Shown one piece after another: positions 17,776 through 26,225 of a stretch of DNA of 64,000 bases. A model generated the notes under the pieces. It saw nothing but the letters and a program-made list of their open reading frames with translations, was not told where the DNA came from and ran no database searches. Location: NCBI GenBank assembly GCA_023423895.1, contig JAFAER010000011.1, positions 62,001-126,000 on the forward strand, in the 5' to 3' direction. How positions within the stretch are numbered: position 1 is the stretch's first letter; the number at the start of each line of letters is the position of its first letter. Position numbers and translations under genes: made by a program. Source of the DNA: Pseudomonadota bacterium (GTDB lineage: Bacteria; Myxococcota_A; Polyangia; Polyangiales; Polyangiaceae).

Positions 17776-18519
17776 ATGTTCGAGGACCTCGAGGAAGAGT
17801 CAGCTGACGTGACCGCGGACTCCCCAGACCGCGCGATCGCGTGGGCCATCTGGTCTCGAGGGAACGTCGGCAGCATCACGACCGAGGAGGCGTGGGCGAT
17901 CCTCCACGAGCGGTACCCGGACGACCGCCGGTTCTTGCTCCTCAACGCTTATGCCGAGCTCAGCGAGGCGCGCAAACAGTCGGACGGGCCCAAGGCCGAG
18001 GTGAACGTCCTGTCGCCCGCATACTTCCTCAAGAAGGTGGGGAAGGTGCTCGACGGCGCGGATGAGTCCTTGACCCCGCACGCTCGCGATCTCGTCGCCT
18101 TCGGCGGGGCGCTCCTCGGCGCGGCGAAGGGGGACGACGCGAAGGCCGTCGCGGAGCTCCGCGTGAGGCTGGGCGCGGACGAAGCCGAACCGAAGCGCGA
18201 CGAGCGCGACCGCGCCGGCATCCGCCTCCGCCGCTACGAGCGCGAGGTCGTGAAGGAGCTCCACGATCGCACGCAGGACGGCAAGCCGCTCGGCGTGCGC
18301 GCGGCTGCGCCGGCGACCGCCGCGTCAACGAACGACTGGGCCGCCGCCGTCGCCGACGAGAGCAAGCCCCGCCGTAAGTACCTCGCGACCGATCGCTTCA
18401 CGCGCGGCGACCTCGTGGAGCACCCGAAATTCGGCGTCGGCGTCGTCACGGGCACCGAGCCCGGCAAGGCCGTCATCCTGTTCGAGAGCGGCGTCAGGAA
18501 GCTCGTTGCGGGAGCGTGA
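17776..18519 (+). CDS. Unknown protein with UvrD-tail (Tudor-like) C-terminal module
   Basis: 247-residue soluble acidic protein. The first ~190 residues are not recognised. The C-terminal ~45 residues (RFTRGDLVEHPKFGVGVVTG, then KAVILFESGVRKLV) match the pattern of the small Tudor-like domain at the C-terminus of UvrD/PcrA helicases (GD-V-H-KFG-G-V...V-F-G-K-L), which in those enzymes contacts RNA polymerase. The same module occurs as a small protein at 59914-60198. The start at 17776 is preferred over 17743 because the earlier ATG lies inside the possible promoter. The gene stands alone between the FG-GAP operon and a lipoprotein gene. A role at RNA polymerase is inference. Confidence 0.75.
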   Translation: MFEDLEEESADVTADSPDRAIAWAIWSRGNVGSITTEEAWAILHERYPDDRRFLLLNAYAELSEARKQSDGPKAEVNVLSPAYFLKKVGKVLDGADESLTPHARDLVAFGGALLGAAKGDDAKAVAELRVRLGADEAEPKRDERDRAGIRLRRYEREVVKELHDRTQDGKPLGVRAAAPATAASTNDWAAAVADESKPRRKYLATDRFTRGDLVEHPKFGVGVVTGTEPGKAVILFESGVRKLVAGA

Positions 18520-18552
18520 CGGGCTCCTTCGGACCTGGTTGAATCGCGCGGC

Positions 18553-20289
18553 ATGCGCCTCTCGGTCCTCCGCGTCTCGGCATTGACCGTCGCCTGCGCG
18601 ACGCTCGCCGGCGCGGGGTGCGCGGGACAGACGCGGCCGTTTCCGCTACGTGCCCCGTTCACGCGGGACACCGATCTCGATCCGGTCAGCGTCCGGTGCG
18701 TGAAGCGCCCGAACGAGAAGGAGGCGCACCACGTCTCGTGTGCGCCGGAGCCGTACGTCTCGCCGCTCGCGTGGGACGCCGCCGACAACACACTGTTCCG
18801 GCCGGTCTCGAAGATCTTCGCCGTCGATCCGCCGAAAGAAGCGCCGAACGTCAACGCGTTCGACGAGGTGCCCGATTCGGCCTGGTTCACGAACCGCCTC
18901 GGCGTGCGGAAGATCGCGCAAGAAGATCTCGTTCGCGGCGCCTGCAAGGTCGAAGACATGCTCGACCCCGACTCGGCGCAGCCGGGCGAATACGTCATCG
19001 ATCAAGGCAAGCCGAACGGAGCGTCACCCGGCTTCCGCGTGAAGATCGGCGGCAAGAAGAAGTACATGTTCAAGACCGACTTCGCGAAAGAGCCGGAGCG
19101 CCCGAGCGCCGCCGCCGCGATCGGCACGGCCATCTATCATGCCGTCGGGTTCAACACGTCGTGCGAGCAGGTCGTGTACGTCGACCCGACGGTGTTCGAG
19201 CTGAAGCCCGGCCTGAAGGTCACCGCGAACGACGGGATCACGCGCCCGTTCGACAAGGCGGCGCTCGGCAAGGTGATCGACGAGGCGGGCAAGCGCGGCG
19301 ACAAGCGGCGCTTCCAGGCGAGCGCGTGGCTCGGCGGCTATCTGCTCGGCCCGTTCAAGTACGAGGGGACGCGCGCCGACGATCCGAACGACGTCATCCC
19401 GCACGAGAACCGGCGCGACCTACGCGGCGGGCGCTTGCTCGCCGCGTGGTTGCACCACTTCGATGCTCGCGAGCAGAACAGCATGGACTCGTGGATGGCC
19501 GTCGACAAGGACAGGCCCGAGTCCTCGCCTGGTTGGGTGAAGCACTACTACCTCGACACGAGCGACTGCTTCGGGAGCCTCTGGGACTGGGACGGCATCT
19601 CGCGTCGAATGGGCGACTCGTACCTGCTCGACTGGGCCGACATCGGTACGGACTTCATCACGTTCGGCGCGCTCGAGCGGCCGTGGGAACGGAAGAAGCT
19701 CACGCCGGGCATGGAGATGTTCGGCTACTTCCACTGGGAAGAGTTCGACCCGGAACGCTGGCGCAACGAGTATCCGAACCCCGCGTTCAGCCGCGCGACC
19801 GAGCGCGACAACGCGTGGATGGCGCGCATTCTCTCTCGGTTCGAGCGCGCCGATCTGAGGGCGCTCGTCGGGCTCGGGAAGTTCACGAACCCCGAAGCCG
19901 ACGAGTTCCTCACCGAGGTGCTCGAGCAGCGGCTGCGGAAGATCCTCGACCGCTATCTCACGCGGCTCTCGCCGATCGCCGACCTGCACGTCGACGGCGG
20001 CAAGCTGTGCGGGACCGACCTTGCACGCCGCCGCGCGGTGCGCCCCGAGGGCCAGTTCCGCTACACGGCGTCGATCAAGAGCGAGGGCGGAGCATCGACG
20101 CTCCCTGTCGCCGTCGAGGCCGAAGGCGCGCTCTGCATCACGCTCCCGCACGTCGCGACGAGCTCACGGTCTGCCATGACGGTCACGATCGCGAACGGCG
20201 TCGCCAAGGGGCTGCTCGAAGCACACCTGTACGATCTCGGGCCGGGTCGCGGTCACGCGCTCGTCGGGCTCACGCGCCTCGACCCGTGA
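18553..20289 (+). CDS. Large lipoprotein of unknown function
   Basis: 578-residue lipoprotein (lipobox AGAGC, Cys23). No named family recognised. Two segments stand out: VKIGGKKKYMFKTDF followed by an Ala-rich helix, and later IPHENRRDLRGGRLLAAWL with HHFDAREQNSMDSW. A lysine on a beta strand followed by a helix, then a DARxxN-type motif, loosely resembles secreted atypical kinases (CotH/FAM20-like), but I cannot confirm the fold. The protein is rich in Trp, Tyr and Asp and lacks membrane helices beyond the anchor. It lies 33 bases after the preceding gene and ends convergently with the dihaem lipoprotein gene. Confidence 0.8.
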   Translation: MRLSVLRVSALTVACATLAGAGCAGQTRPFPLRAPFTRDTDLDPVSVRCVKRPNEKEAHHVSCAPEPYVSPLAWDAADNTLFRPVSKIFAVDPPKEAPNVNAFDEVPDSAWFTNRLGVRKIAQEDLVRGACKVEDMLDPDSAQPGEYVIDQGKPNGASPGFRVKIGGKKKYMFKTDFAKEPERPSAAAAIGTAIYHAVGFNTSCEQVVYVDPTVFELKPGLKVTANDGITRPFDKAALGKVIDEAGKRGDKRRFQASAWLGGYLLGPFKYEGTRADDPNDVIPHENRRDLRGGRLLAAWLHHFDAREQNSMDSWMAVDKDRPESSPGWVKHYYLDTSDCFGSLWDWDGISRRMGDSYLLDWADIGTDFITFGALERPWERKKLTPGMEMFGYFHWEEFDPERWRNEYPNPAFSRATERDNAWMARILSRFERADLRALVGLGKFTNPEADEFLTEVLEQRLRKILDRYLTRLSPIADLHVDGGKLCGTDLARRRAVRPEGQFRYTASIKSEGGASTLPVAVEAEGALCITLPHVATSSRSAMTVTIANGVAKGLLEAHLYDLGPGRGHALVGLTRLDP

Positions 20290-20328
20290 TCGCGTGGCGT
20301 CGTCGGGACCCCGCTTCAGGAGGAATCA

Positions 20329-20356
20329 CGCGGGCCGCCGAATGCGACGGCCCGCG
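20329..20356. terminator. Hairpin between convergent genes
   Basis: Perfect 9-bp arms CGCGGGCCG and CGGCCCGCG around a 10-base loop, 40 bases after the plus-strand lipoprotein gene. No T-run follows, as is common in GC-rich genomes. Probably a transcription end or processing signal. Confidence 0.45.
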
Positions 20357-20380
20357 CCGAGCGCGTAAGCGAAGCAAAGA

Positions 20381-20408
20381 TCCCGCAGCGGTTCGCGGCG
20401 CTGCGGGA
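20381..20408. terminator. Second hairpin between convergent genes
   Basis: Perfect 10-bp arms TCCCGCAGCG and CGCTGCGGGA with an 8-base loop, lying 39 bases past the stop of the minus-strand dihaem gene. Around it, TGCGGGAGA-like words recur four times (20402-20446). It could terminate transcription from either side. Confidence 0.45.
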
Positions 20409-20446
20409 GAGTTTGCGGGAGACGTGCGGGACAGGTGCGGGAGACG

Positions 20447-22297
20447 TTACAGCGTCTCTACGTACGCCACGATGTCCGCGATCTGGTCCTTCGTTAGGTC
20501 CGCCGTGTCGCCGTGTTTCGTGCCGCCACAGCTCGGATCGAAGCGATCGAAGAGCGTCTGCGCGCAGCCGGTGTGGAGGAACGGCGCTCGCCACCCGATG
20601 CCGACGAGCGAAGGCACCTGGAACACGCCGTCCGTGCCGACGTCCACAGATTGGTTGTTCGTGAGCAGCGGTCCCGAGTGGCAGCTTCCACAGCGCTGAG
20701 TGAAGAGCTCCTTGCCGCGCACGGGGACATCCGCCTCGTTGCGAAGCTTGGGCGGCGCGGGGAGGGTGAAGAGATAGTGGCCGAGATGATCGACCTGCGG
20801 GCCGTCGATCTTCGGGCCTCCCATGCGCTCGACGAAGACGTGGTCGACGAGCGTCTGCAGGTCCTTCATGTCGCCGGACCAGTGGAACGGCTCCGTTCCG
20901 GGCGTCGTGCCGAGAAGCGAAGGCGTGCGGCGTGGCCCCATGCCGACGAACTCCCACGTCTTGCCGTCGTCCATGCCTTCGGCGTGGCAGGAGGCGCACG
21001 AGATGTTCGCGCCGGCGTTCGCGTGGAAGATCGCGTGGCCCGTGTCTGCGCGTGTGTCCGTTGCGAGGGAGATCGTCTTCCACACACGACGGCGATCGGA
21101 GGTCATGATGTGGAGCGCGGCGGGCTCGCGCGTCTGCACCACGAGCTCGTCCGCGCCGTCGAAGGCGGCGGAGACAGCCTGTCCAGGCACCGTGCTCTGG
21201 ACCATGTCGACGCAGTTTTCCTGGCCGCCGCGGAGCTCGGTCTTGTGGACGACGAAGAGCTGGGGAAGGCTCTTCGTGAACGCGTTTCCGGCGGCGACGA
21301 CGGCGATGTCGCGGCCGTTCGTCGCGACATCGACCGGGAGGACCGCCGACGGCAAGAGGAGCGATCCGATGTTCTTCGTCCGCGTCATGCGGTGCAGGCG
21401 CGTGGCGACGGCGCCCACGGGCGCCGAGCATCGGTCCACGAGCGAGCCCGACCCGCCGTAGCCGCCGGGCTCCGGTTTGACCGGCTCCTGGGTCGGCTCC
21501 TGCGTCACGACGATGGCCTCCGGCTCTTCTTCGGCGTTCGCGTCGGGGTCGACCGGCGCAGCGATGGCACGCCACGCGAGATTCGAGTTGCCGAGGGCAC
21601 GGTCTCCCTCGGCTCTTCCGTTCGCGTCGACCGGGACGACACTCGCGGAACGGAAGCGCGTCGCCATGAGCTTGTTGCCGAGGAGCACGACGTCGCGGAC
21701 GTCGCGACCGAGCGACGATCGAGTGATCGGACCGCCTTCCGTCGTCGCGAACGTCAGCAGGTCGCCGGTCATGCAGGCGACGTGGAGGAGGTTCTTTGCC
21801 GCGTCGAACGTGATGCCGCGCGGAGCCGTGCATGCGGTGCGAAGCTCGACGGCGCCCGTCGCCAGGTCGATCGTCGCGAGCTCGCCCGTGTTGCGGAGGA
21901 GCACGTGCGCTCGGTTCGAGCGGTCGAGGGCGACGCGGCCCGGCTCGCTTCGGTGCGCGAGCGAGATGGTGTGGCGCACCGATCGCGTCGGCAGATCGAC
22001 GACGTAGACGCGATCGCGATCCGGGTCAGCCGCGACCGCGATGCCCCGCTTGTTGTCGATCGCGAGCGTGCCGCCGCTGATCGGCGGCGGCGCCTCCGCC
22101 AGTTGCGTCGGCGGTCCGAAGTCCGGCTGCGGCCCACTGCGAGGGGCGCTGACGACGACGGGCGCGCCGACGGGGTCATCATCCGAGCTGGCGCTGCTGC
22201 ATGCAGCGATGATCAGCGGAACGCCGAGGAGGAGGTGCCTGGAGCGCGCCCTGCGGCTCCATAGCGAAGTTTCGGAGATCCATTCCTGCTTTGCCAT
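20447..22297 (-). CDS. YVTN beta-propeller / dihaem cytochrome c lipoprotein
   Basis: 616-residue lipoprotein (lipobox IIAAC, Cys33). The N-terminal half resembles a YVTN-type beta-propeller (VYVVDLPTRSVRHTISL, LATIDLATGAVELR). The C-terminal half has two haem c sites, CASCH and CGSCH, in the arrangement of dihaem cytochrome c peroxidase/MauG relatives (RRTPSLLGTTPG, FLHTGC). It likely handles electrons or peroxide in the periplasm; the substrate is unknown. The start at 22297 is set by GGAGGAG upstream and by the lipobox; the frame is open to 22480. No neighbour is clearly related; it converges with the unknown lipoprotein gene. Confidence 0.85.
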   Translation of the reverse strand: MAKQEWISETSLWSRRARSRHLLLGVPLIIAACSSASSDDDPVGAPVVVSAPRSGPQPDFGPPTQLAEAPPPISGGTLAIDNKRGIAVAADPDRDRVYVVDLPTRSVRHTISLAHRSEPGRVALDRSNRAHVLLRNTGELATIDLATGAVELRTACTAPRGITFDAAKNLLHVACMTGDLLTFATTEGGPITRSSLGRDVRDVVLLGNKLMATRFRSASVVPVDANGRAEGDRALGNSNLAWRAIAAPVDPDANAEEEPEAIVVTQEPTQEPVKPEPGGYGGSGSLVDRCSAPVGAVATRLHRMTRTKNIGSLLLPSAVLPVDVATNGRDIAVVAAGNAFTKSLPQLFVVHKTELRGGQENCVDMVQSTVPGQAVSAAFDGADELVVQTREPAALHIMTSDRRRVWKTISLATDTRADTGHAIFHANAGANISCASCHAEGMDDGKTWEFVGMGPRRTPSLLGTTPGTEPFHWSGDMKDLQTLVDHVFVERMGGPKIDGPQVDHLGHYLFTLPAPPKLRNEADVPVRGKELFTQRCGSCHSGPLLTNNQSVDVGTDGVFQVPSLVGIGWRAPFLHTGCAQTLFDRFDPSCGGTKHGDTADLTKDQIADIVAYVETL

Positions 22298-22400
22298 CGT
22301 CGTTTCTCCTCCTCGCTCACATGGCCGGGTGACGCCGGACCTCGCAACAACCATGATGTGCAGTGACCCCTCGGCGGGAAGACGGGTCAGCTTTCGAGCG

Positions 22401-23081
22401 TCAGTCACAATTCGGGACGTCGCGTATCCAGCGCCGACTCGACGAGTGGCACGTGAAGGCGAGCTCGCGAGAGAGCTCACACGACCCGTAGTCGCAGGTC
22501 ATCGAGCGGACGCAGTCGCTTCCGAGCGGAGGCCGCTGTGGCGGACAACCGCCGCCAGGCGGCGGGGCGCAGCGCCAGGTGCCGGGCGGCGGGCCCTGGC
22601 TCGATCCGCCGTCACTCGTCGTGCCCCCGTCGGTGTCGTCGGGGACACACGCGCACGTCCCTTCGAGGTAGCTACAGCCGACCGTGGTGTCGACGCACGG
22701 AGTGCCGGGCACGATCGCGTCGATGCTCGCGGGACAGCGGCCGAAGCATTCCGAGCGGCGCCTGCTGCTCCACGCGCCGCGCTCGCATTCGAAGACGTCG
22801 TTGCAGCTCGGGTCGAGATCGTGGCCGTACTCGCACGTGAGGTCCCAGCCCGGGGACGCTTCGTCGCAGGCCATTCCGGCTTGCGGCGGGTCATATCCCG
22901 GACACGGAGCATCGTGGCCGAGCGTCGAAGGGGAGCCAACGAACGGGTCATCTGGCGGCGCAAGTGCAGCGGCGCCGCCCGAGGAAGATCCGGTCGCGGC
23001 GCTCTCGCACGCGATCACCGGGGCCATCAGGAGCACCGCTGCCCCAGCGACGATCCGGGCATGCGCGAACCTGCAAATCAT
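22401..23081 (-). CDS. Cysteine-rich lipoprotein, last gene of ECF operon
   Basis: 226-residue lipoprotein (lipobox VIAC, Cys25) with many cysteines in the mature part. The pattern CEYGHDLDPSCNDVFECERGAW and the tail CPPQRPPLGSDC with CDYGSCELSR closely match those of the upstream gene product, so the two are paralogues. The cysteines presumably form disulfides in a small surface domain. Translation starts in an ATGA overlap with the previous gene (23078-23081), the fourth such overlap in this operon. Function unknown; expression should follow the ECF sigma factor at 26222-26950. Confidence 0.8.
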   Translation of the reverse strand: MICRFAHARIVAGAAVLLMAPVIACESAATGSSSGGAAALAPPDDPFVGSPSTLGHDAPCPGYDPPQAGMACDEASPGWDLTCEYGHDLDPSCNDVFECERGAWSSRRRSECFGRCPASIDAIVPGTPCVDTTVGCSYLEGTCACVPDDTDGGTTSDGGSSQGPPPGTWRCAPPPGGGCPPQRPPLGSDCVRSMTCDYGSCELSRELAFTCHSSSRRWIRDVPNCD

Positions 23082-23770
23082 TCGCACGACGCGCCTCCCA
23101 TGAGCCAGTTGCCCTCGACACACTCCATCGCCGAGCCGCGCTTGTACGCGCAGCTGCCGTAGTCGCACCACAACGAGCCTTCGCACGGGCTGCCCAGCGT
23201 CGGACGGTTGGGCGGGCAGTCCGAGATGGGCCTCACGCAGACCCAACGACGCGCGTGCGCCGACGGACCGCCGGGGCCAGTCGTGCAGGCGCACACGCCG
23301 TCGCTCATGTTGCAGACCGCCTCGTCCGCGTCCGTGACGTCCGTGCTGGGGGCTCCGTCGACGTCGAGCGTGCAAGGTTTGCCCTCGAGCGAGGCGACAT
23401 CGCCGGACGCGGGACACGCGTCGGCGAAGCAGGCCGCATTCTGTCGAGGGACCCACGCGGCTTCGAACGAAGCGCCCTCACAGGCGACGGTCGTGTTGCA
23501 CGCCGGATCGGCGCTCTGTCCGTATTCGCACGCCGAGCCTGGAACGCTGCACGCACTGTTCTCCCGCGGTCGTGTCAGCGGACATCGAACGAGCGCGAAG
23601 CGGCCGAAGTCCTCGTGCCCGTCCCCGAAGACGCCCGCGTCCGCCGCCATGGTCAGCGGCTCCGGGTCGGGATCCGCATAGACGTCGCCACACGCGCAGA
23701 CGAGCAACGCACCGAACGCGCACGCCCCCGCGCTCACGACCGCACCTATCGTCCTCCGCCCGGCACTCAT
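23078..23770 (-). CDS. Cysteine-rich lipoprotein, paralogue of next gene
   Basis: 230-residue lipoprotein (lipobox near Cys27, VCAC) rich in cysteine. Repeated elements include CEYGQSADPACNTTVACEG, a CACTTG block, and a tail CPPNRPTLGSPC with CDYGSCAYKR shared with the downstream gene. The shared tail and CEYG..DP.CN motif indicate tandem duplication and divergence. The start at 23770 is chosen because it overlaps the stop of the upstream gene as ATGA; the frame is open to 23821. Likely exposed on the outer membrane. Function unknown. Confidence 0.8.
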   Translation of the reverse strand: MSAGRRTIGAVVSAGACAFGALLVCACGDVYADPDPEPLTMAADAGVFGDGHEDFGRFALVRCPLTRPRENSACSVPGSACEYGQSADPACNTTVACEGASFEAAWVPRQNAACFADACPASGDVASLEGKPCTLDVDGAPSTDVTDADEAVCNMSDGVCACTTGPGGPSAHARRWVCVRPISDCPPNRPTLGSPCEGSLWCDYGSCAYKRGSAMECVEGNWLMGGASCE

Positions 23771-24849
23771 CGAAACATCAACTCCACGCGAAGAGAGAGG
23801 GCGCCGAACGGCTGCCCCCAATAGGCGGCGTGAACGCCGCGGTCACGGACGACGAGCCGGCTGCTCGTTGCGCCGAGGACGCCATCCGCGGTCAGGCGTA
23901 AGGCGCGATACAGCCTCATCGAGAGACCGACGTCGCCGTAGAAGGCGAACGACGCCACGCTGTCACTCGCTTCGGCCGTCTCTGTGACGCCGCTCGGCAG
24001 GAGGAACGTGGTGTCCGCGCGCCTCGTCGCGTCGACCCACGCGAAGCCGACGCCTGCGCCCACGCGCGGGATGATGAAAGCATCGGGGCCCGCGAACGGC
24101 ACGCCGAAGCCGGCGCCGACGAACGCGGGCGCAACGGAGAGCGAGTTTCGTCCGGCGAGCTCCGCGCCGCCGAGCGGGTATTCGATGCGCGCGGCGGCGG
24201 TCAGATGACGGAGGAGGCCGATCTCGGTCTTTGCGGAGAATGCTGCGGCGCTCGCATCGACCCCGAAGAGCCCGGAGATGCCGGTCGACAGGAGAAACGT
24301 CGGCGCGCGATTGGCTGAAGGGGCAGCGGGCGTGGACGGTGCGGGACGTTCGGACGTGTCCCGGTCCACCGGCGGGTGGTCCTCAGCAGGCGAGGCGGGG
24401 CTCGGAGGCGGCGGTGCGGCGCTCGCCGCGCCCTCGTCCGCGTCGCGCATCGCGAGCGTTGCGCGCATGACCTCGGCGGCGCGGACGGCCGTCGTCTCGC
24501 GCGACGGGTCTCCTTCTTCATGTACCACCACGACATCGCGAAGCCTGAGCGTGCCCCCGTCGGCCACCCAGATGCCTACTTGATCTCCGTCCGAGCACAT
24601 TGCGGCGGCGGCCTCGCTGTCTCGTGCCGCCATCATGACGGCGCTTCGGGCGCAGGTTTCGAGCGCGCCCATGCGGACGGGCTCGAAGCCGAGCGCCGTC
24701 AGCTCCTTCTGGATGCGTGTCGCGATCGCGTCGTCTGCGGAGCCTGCAACGACGACGCGTCGTGCCTCCGGAGCCGCCTCGGCGCGCCTCACGTGACCTG
24801 TCGCTGCCAGCAAGAGCACGACGGCGCTCACCGCGCTCCGCACCGTCAC
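23767..24849 (-). CDS. Exported protein with C-terminal beta-barrel-like domain
   Basis: 360 residues. A signal peptide (MTVRSAVSAVVLLLAATG) is followed by an N-terminal alpha/beta domain (RVVVAGSADDAIATRIQKEL), a Pro/Ala/Ser-rich linker (about 143-180), then about 180 residues of alternating, glycine- and aromatic-punctuated strands (TEIGLLRHLTAAARIEYPLG, ASFAFYGDVGLSMRLYRAL) ending in RVELMFR. A terminal aromatic residue near the end of a strand-rich region fits an outer-membrane beta-barrel. It is coupled by ATGA overlaps to both the FecR-like gene upstream and the Cys-rich lipoprotein gene downstream, so it may be the surface partner of the ECF system. Substrate unknown. Confidence 0.8.
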   Translation of the reverse strand: MTVRSAVSAVVLLLAATGHVRRAEAAPEARRVVVAGSADDAIATRIQKELTALGFEPVRMGALETCARSAVMMAARDSEAAAAMCSDGDQVGIWVADGGTLRLRDVVVVHEEGDPSRETTAVRAAEVMRATLAMRDADEGAASAAPPPPSPASPAEDHPPVDRDTSERPAPSTPAAPSANRAPTFLLSTGISGLFGVDASAAAFSAKTEIGLLRHLTAAARIEYPLGGAELAGRNSLSVAPAFVGAGFGVPFAGPDAFIIPRVGAGVGFAWVDATRRADTTFLLPSGVTETAEASDSVASFAFYGDVGLSMRLYRALRLTADGVLGATSSRLVVRDRGVHAAYWGQPFGALSLRVELMFR

Positions 24850-26225
24850 GGACTGACCGGCTCCGCGTCGGCCGCGCTCAGCTTCCTCGCGAGCTTCGCG
24901 TGAGGGCCGTCCGGGTACGCCGCGAGGTAGCGGACCGCCAGGCGCTCGGCTCGCCCATGATCGCCGGCCCGGCTCCGCGCCTCGATCGCCCGTCCGAGGG
25001 CCTCGCGAGCAAGGCTCCCGCCGGGTCGCTCCCGCAGGTACGTCTCGAATTGATCGCCGGCCGTCGTGACGTCGCGCTGGATGTCCATCGCGATGCGCCC
25101 GAGCTCGAAGGCCGCGGTCGCGGCGGCATCGCTCCCGGCGAACCGCGCGCGGATCATCTCGAGCGCTTCGGTCGCGCGCTCGAACCGCCCGGCATACCGC
25201 GCTGCATCCGCGAGGAGCAGCAGCTCGGGTGCTCCGAGCGCATCACAAGTCGGCCCGAATCCGTCTGCCTCAGCCGCCGCGAGCGCCTCGGCATGAGCGC
25301 CGCGACGCACGAGGGCCATCACGGCCGCTCCGTCGGTCTTGCTTGGCGCAGGAGGCGCGAGCGCGCTGGTCGCGCTGGTGGTGCTCGTCGGCGCCGCCGG
25401 CAGGAGCGCTGGCGCAGATATGACCGATACGCTCGGAGAAGGAAGGGCGTTCGCGGTCGCCTCTTCGGTGTCGGCCGCAGAGACGGTCATCGACTTGTGC
25501 GTGCACGAGACCTCGAGGCGCTCGCCGGCGACGAGGCGGCGGCCCTCGTCACCGAGAAGCCCGCAGCCGCGGACGAACACGGAGCCCTCCTGCATCCGCA
25601 CCACGAGACCGGTGGACGCGGGATCGTAGACGACGTCGAACTTCGTCCCGGTCACGCGCACCTCGAAAGGACCTGCCTCCACCGCCCAGCGGGTCTCGTG
25701 CGTGCTCGCATGCACGACGGAGACGTGGACCGCGCCGCTCTCCACGTGGACGCGAGCGCCTTCGTGTGCGATCCGCGCGACGCGCAGCCGTGCGGACGGC
25801 GCGAGCCGGAGGGTGCTGCCGTCGGAGAACGTGACCGGCGTCTCACCCGTCGACGGCGCGGCGATGAAGAGCCCCTCGGAGCCCTGCTCCTCGTGCTGGC
25901 CGTCGCCGACGACGAACGACAGCGGGGGCTCGACGGTGGCTTCCGACGCAGGCGCGTGGGCCAGGCCGACGTCTTCTTTGGGCCGCCACGCGAAGAACAC
26001 CGTCAGCGTGATCGCCGCGGCGAGCGCCAGGGTTGCGACGATCCCGAAGCGGATGTTCGGACGAAACGGCGCGTTCGGTCCGCGCGTTCCCCACTCGGTC
26101 CGGAGGCGCGGCACTTCGCGAGCGACGATCTTCGCGCGGACCGCGGCGCGTGCCGCATCGTTCTTCGTGCGCGCCTCTTCGAGAGAGGAGGAGACGGCCT
26201 GCCCGAGCTCGGTGAGACGTTTCAT
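24846..26225 (-). CDS. FecR-domain transmembrane protein with TPR-like C-terminus
   Basis: 459 residues. A cytoplasmic N-terminal segment precedes one membrane helix (about 60-79), followed by a periplasmic FecR domain (TFSDGSTLRLAPSARLRV, VHVESGAVHVSVVH, FEVRVTGTKFDVVYD, VRMQEGSVFVRG). After a Pro/Ser/Thr linker come TPR-like helical repeats (AALVRRGAHAEAL-type and AAFELGRIAMDIQRD). FecR proteins act as anti-sigma or sigma regulators for the adjacent ECF factor; the 4-base overlap with the sigma gene supports this. It should relay an envelope signal to the sigma factor; TPR repeats suggest protein contacts in the periplasm. Confidence 0.87.
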   Translation of the reverse strand: MKRLTELGQAVSSSLEEARTKNDAARAAVRAKIVAREVPRLRTEWGTRGPNAPFRPNIRFGIVATLALAAAITLTVFFAWRPKEDVGLAHAPASEATVEPPLSFVVGDGQHEEQGSEGLFIAAPSTGETPVTFSDGSTLRLAPSARLRVARIAHEGARVHVESGAVHVSVVHASTHETRWAVEAGPFEVRVTGTKFDVVYDPASTGLVVRMQEGSVFVRGCGLLGDEGRRLVAGERLEVSCTHKSMTVSAADTEEATANALPSPSVSVISAPALLPAAPTSTTSATSALAPPAPSKTDGAAVMALVRRGAHAEALAAAEADGFGPTCDALGAPELLLLADAARYAGRFERATEALEMIRARFAGSDAAATAAFELGRIAMDIQRDVTTAGDQFETYLRERPGGSLAREALGRAIEARSRAGDHGRAERLAVRYLAAYPDGPHAKLARKLSAADAEPVSP

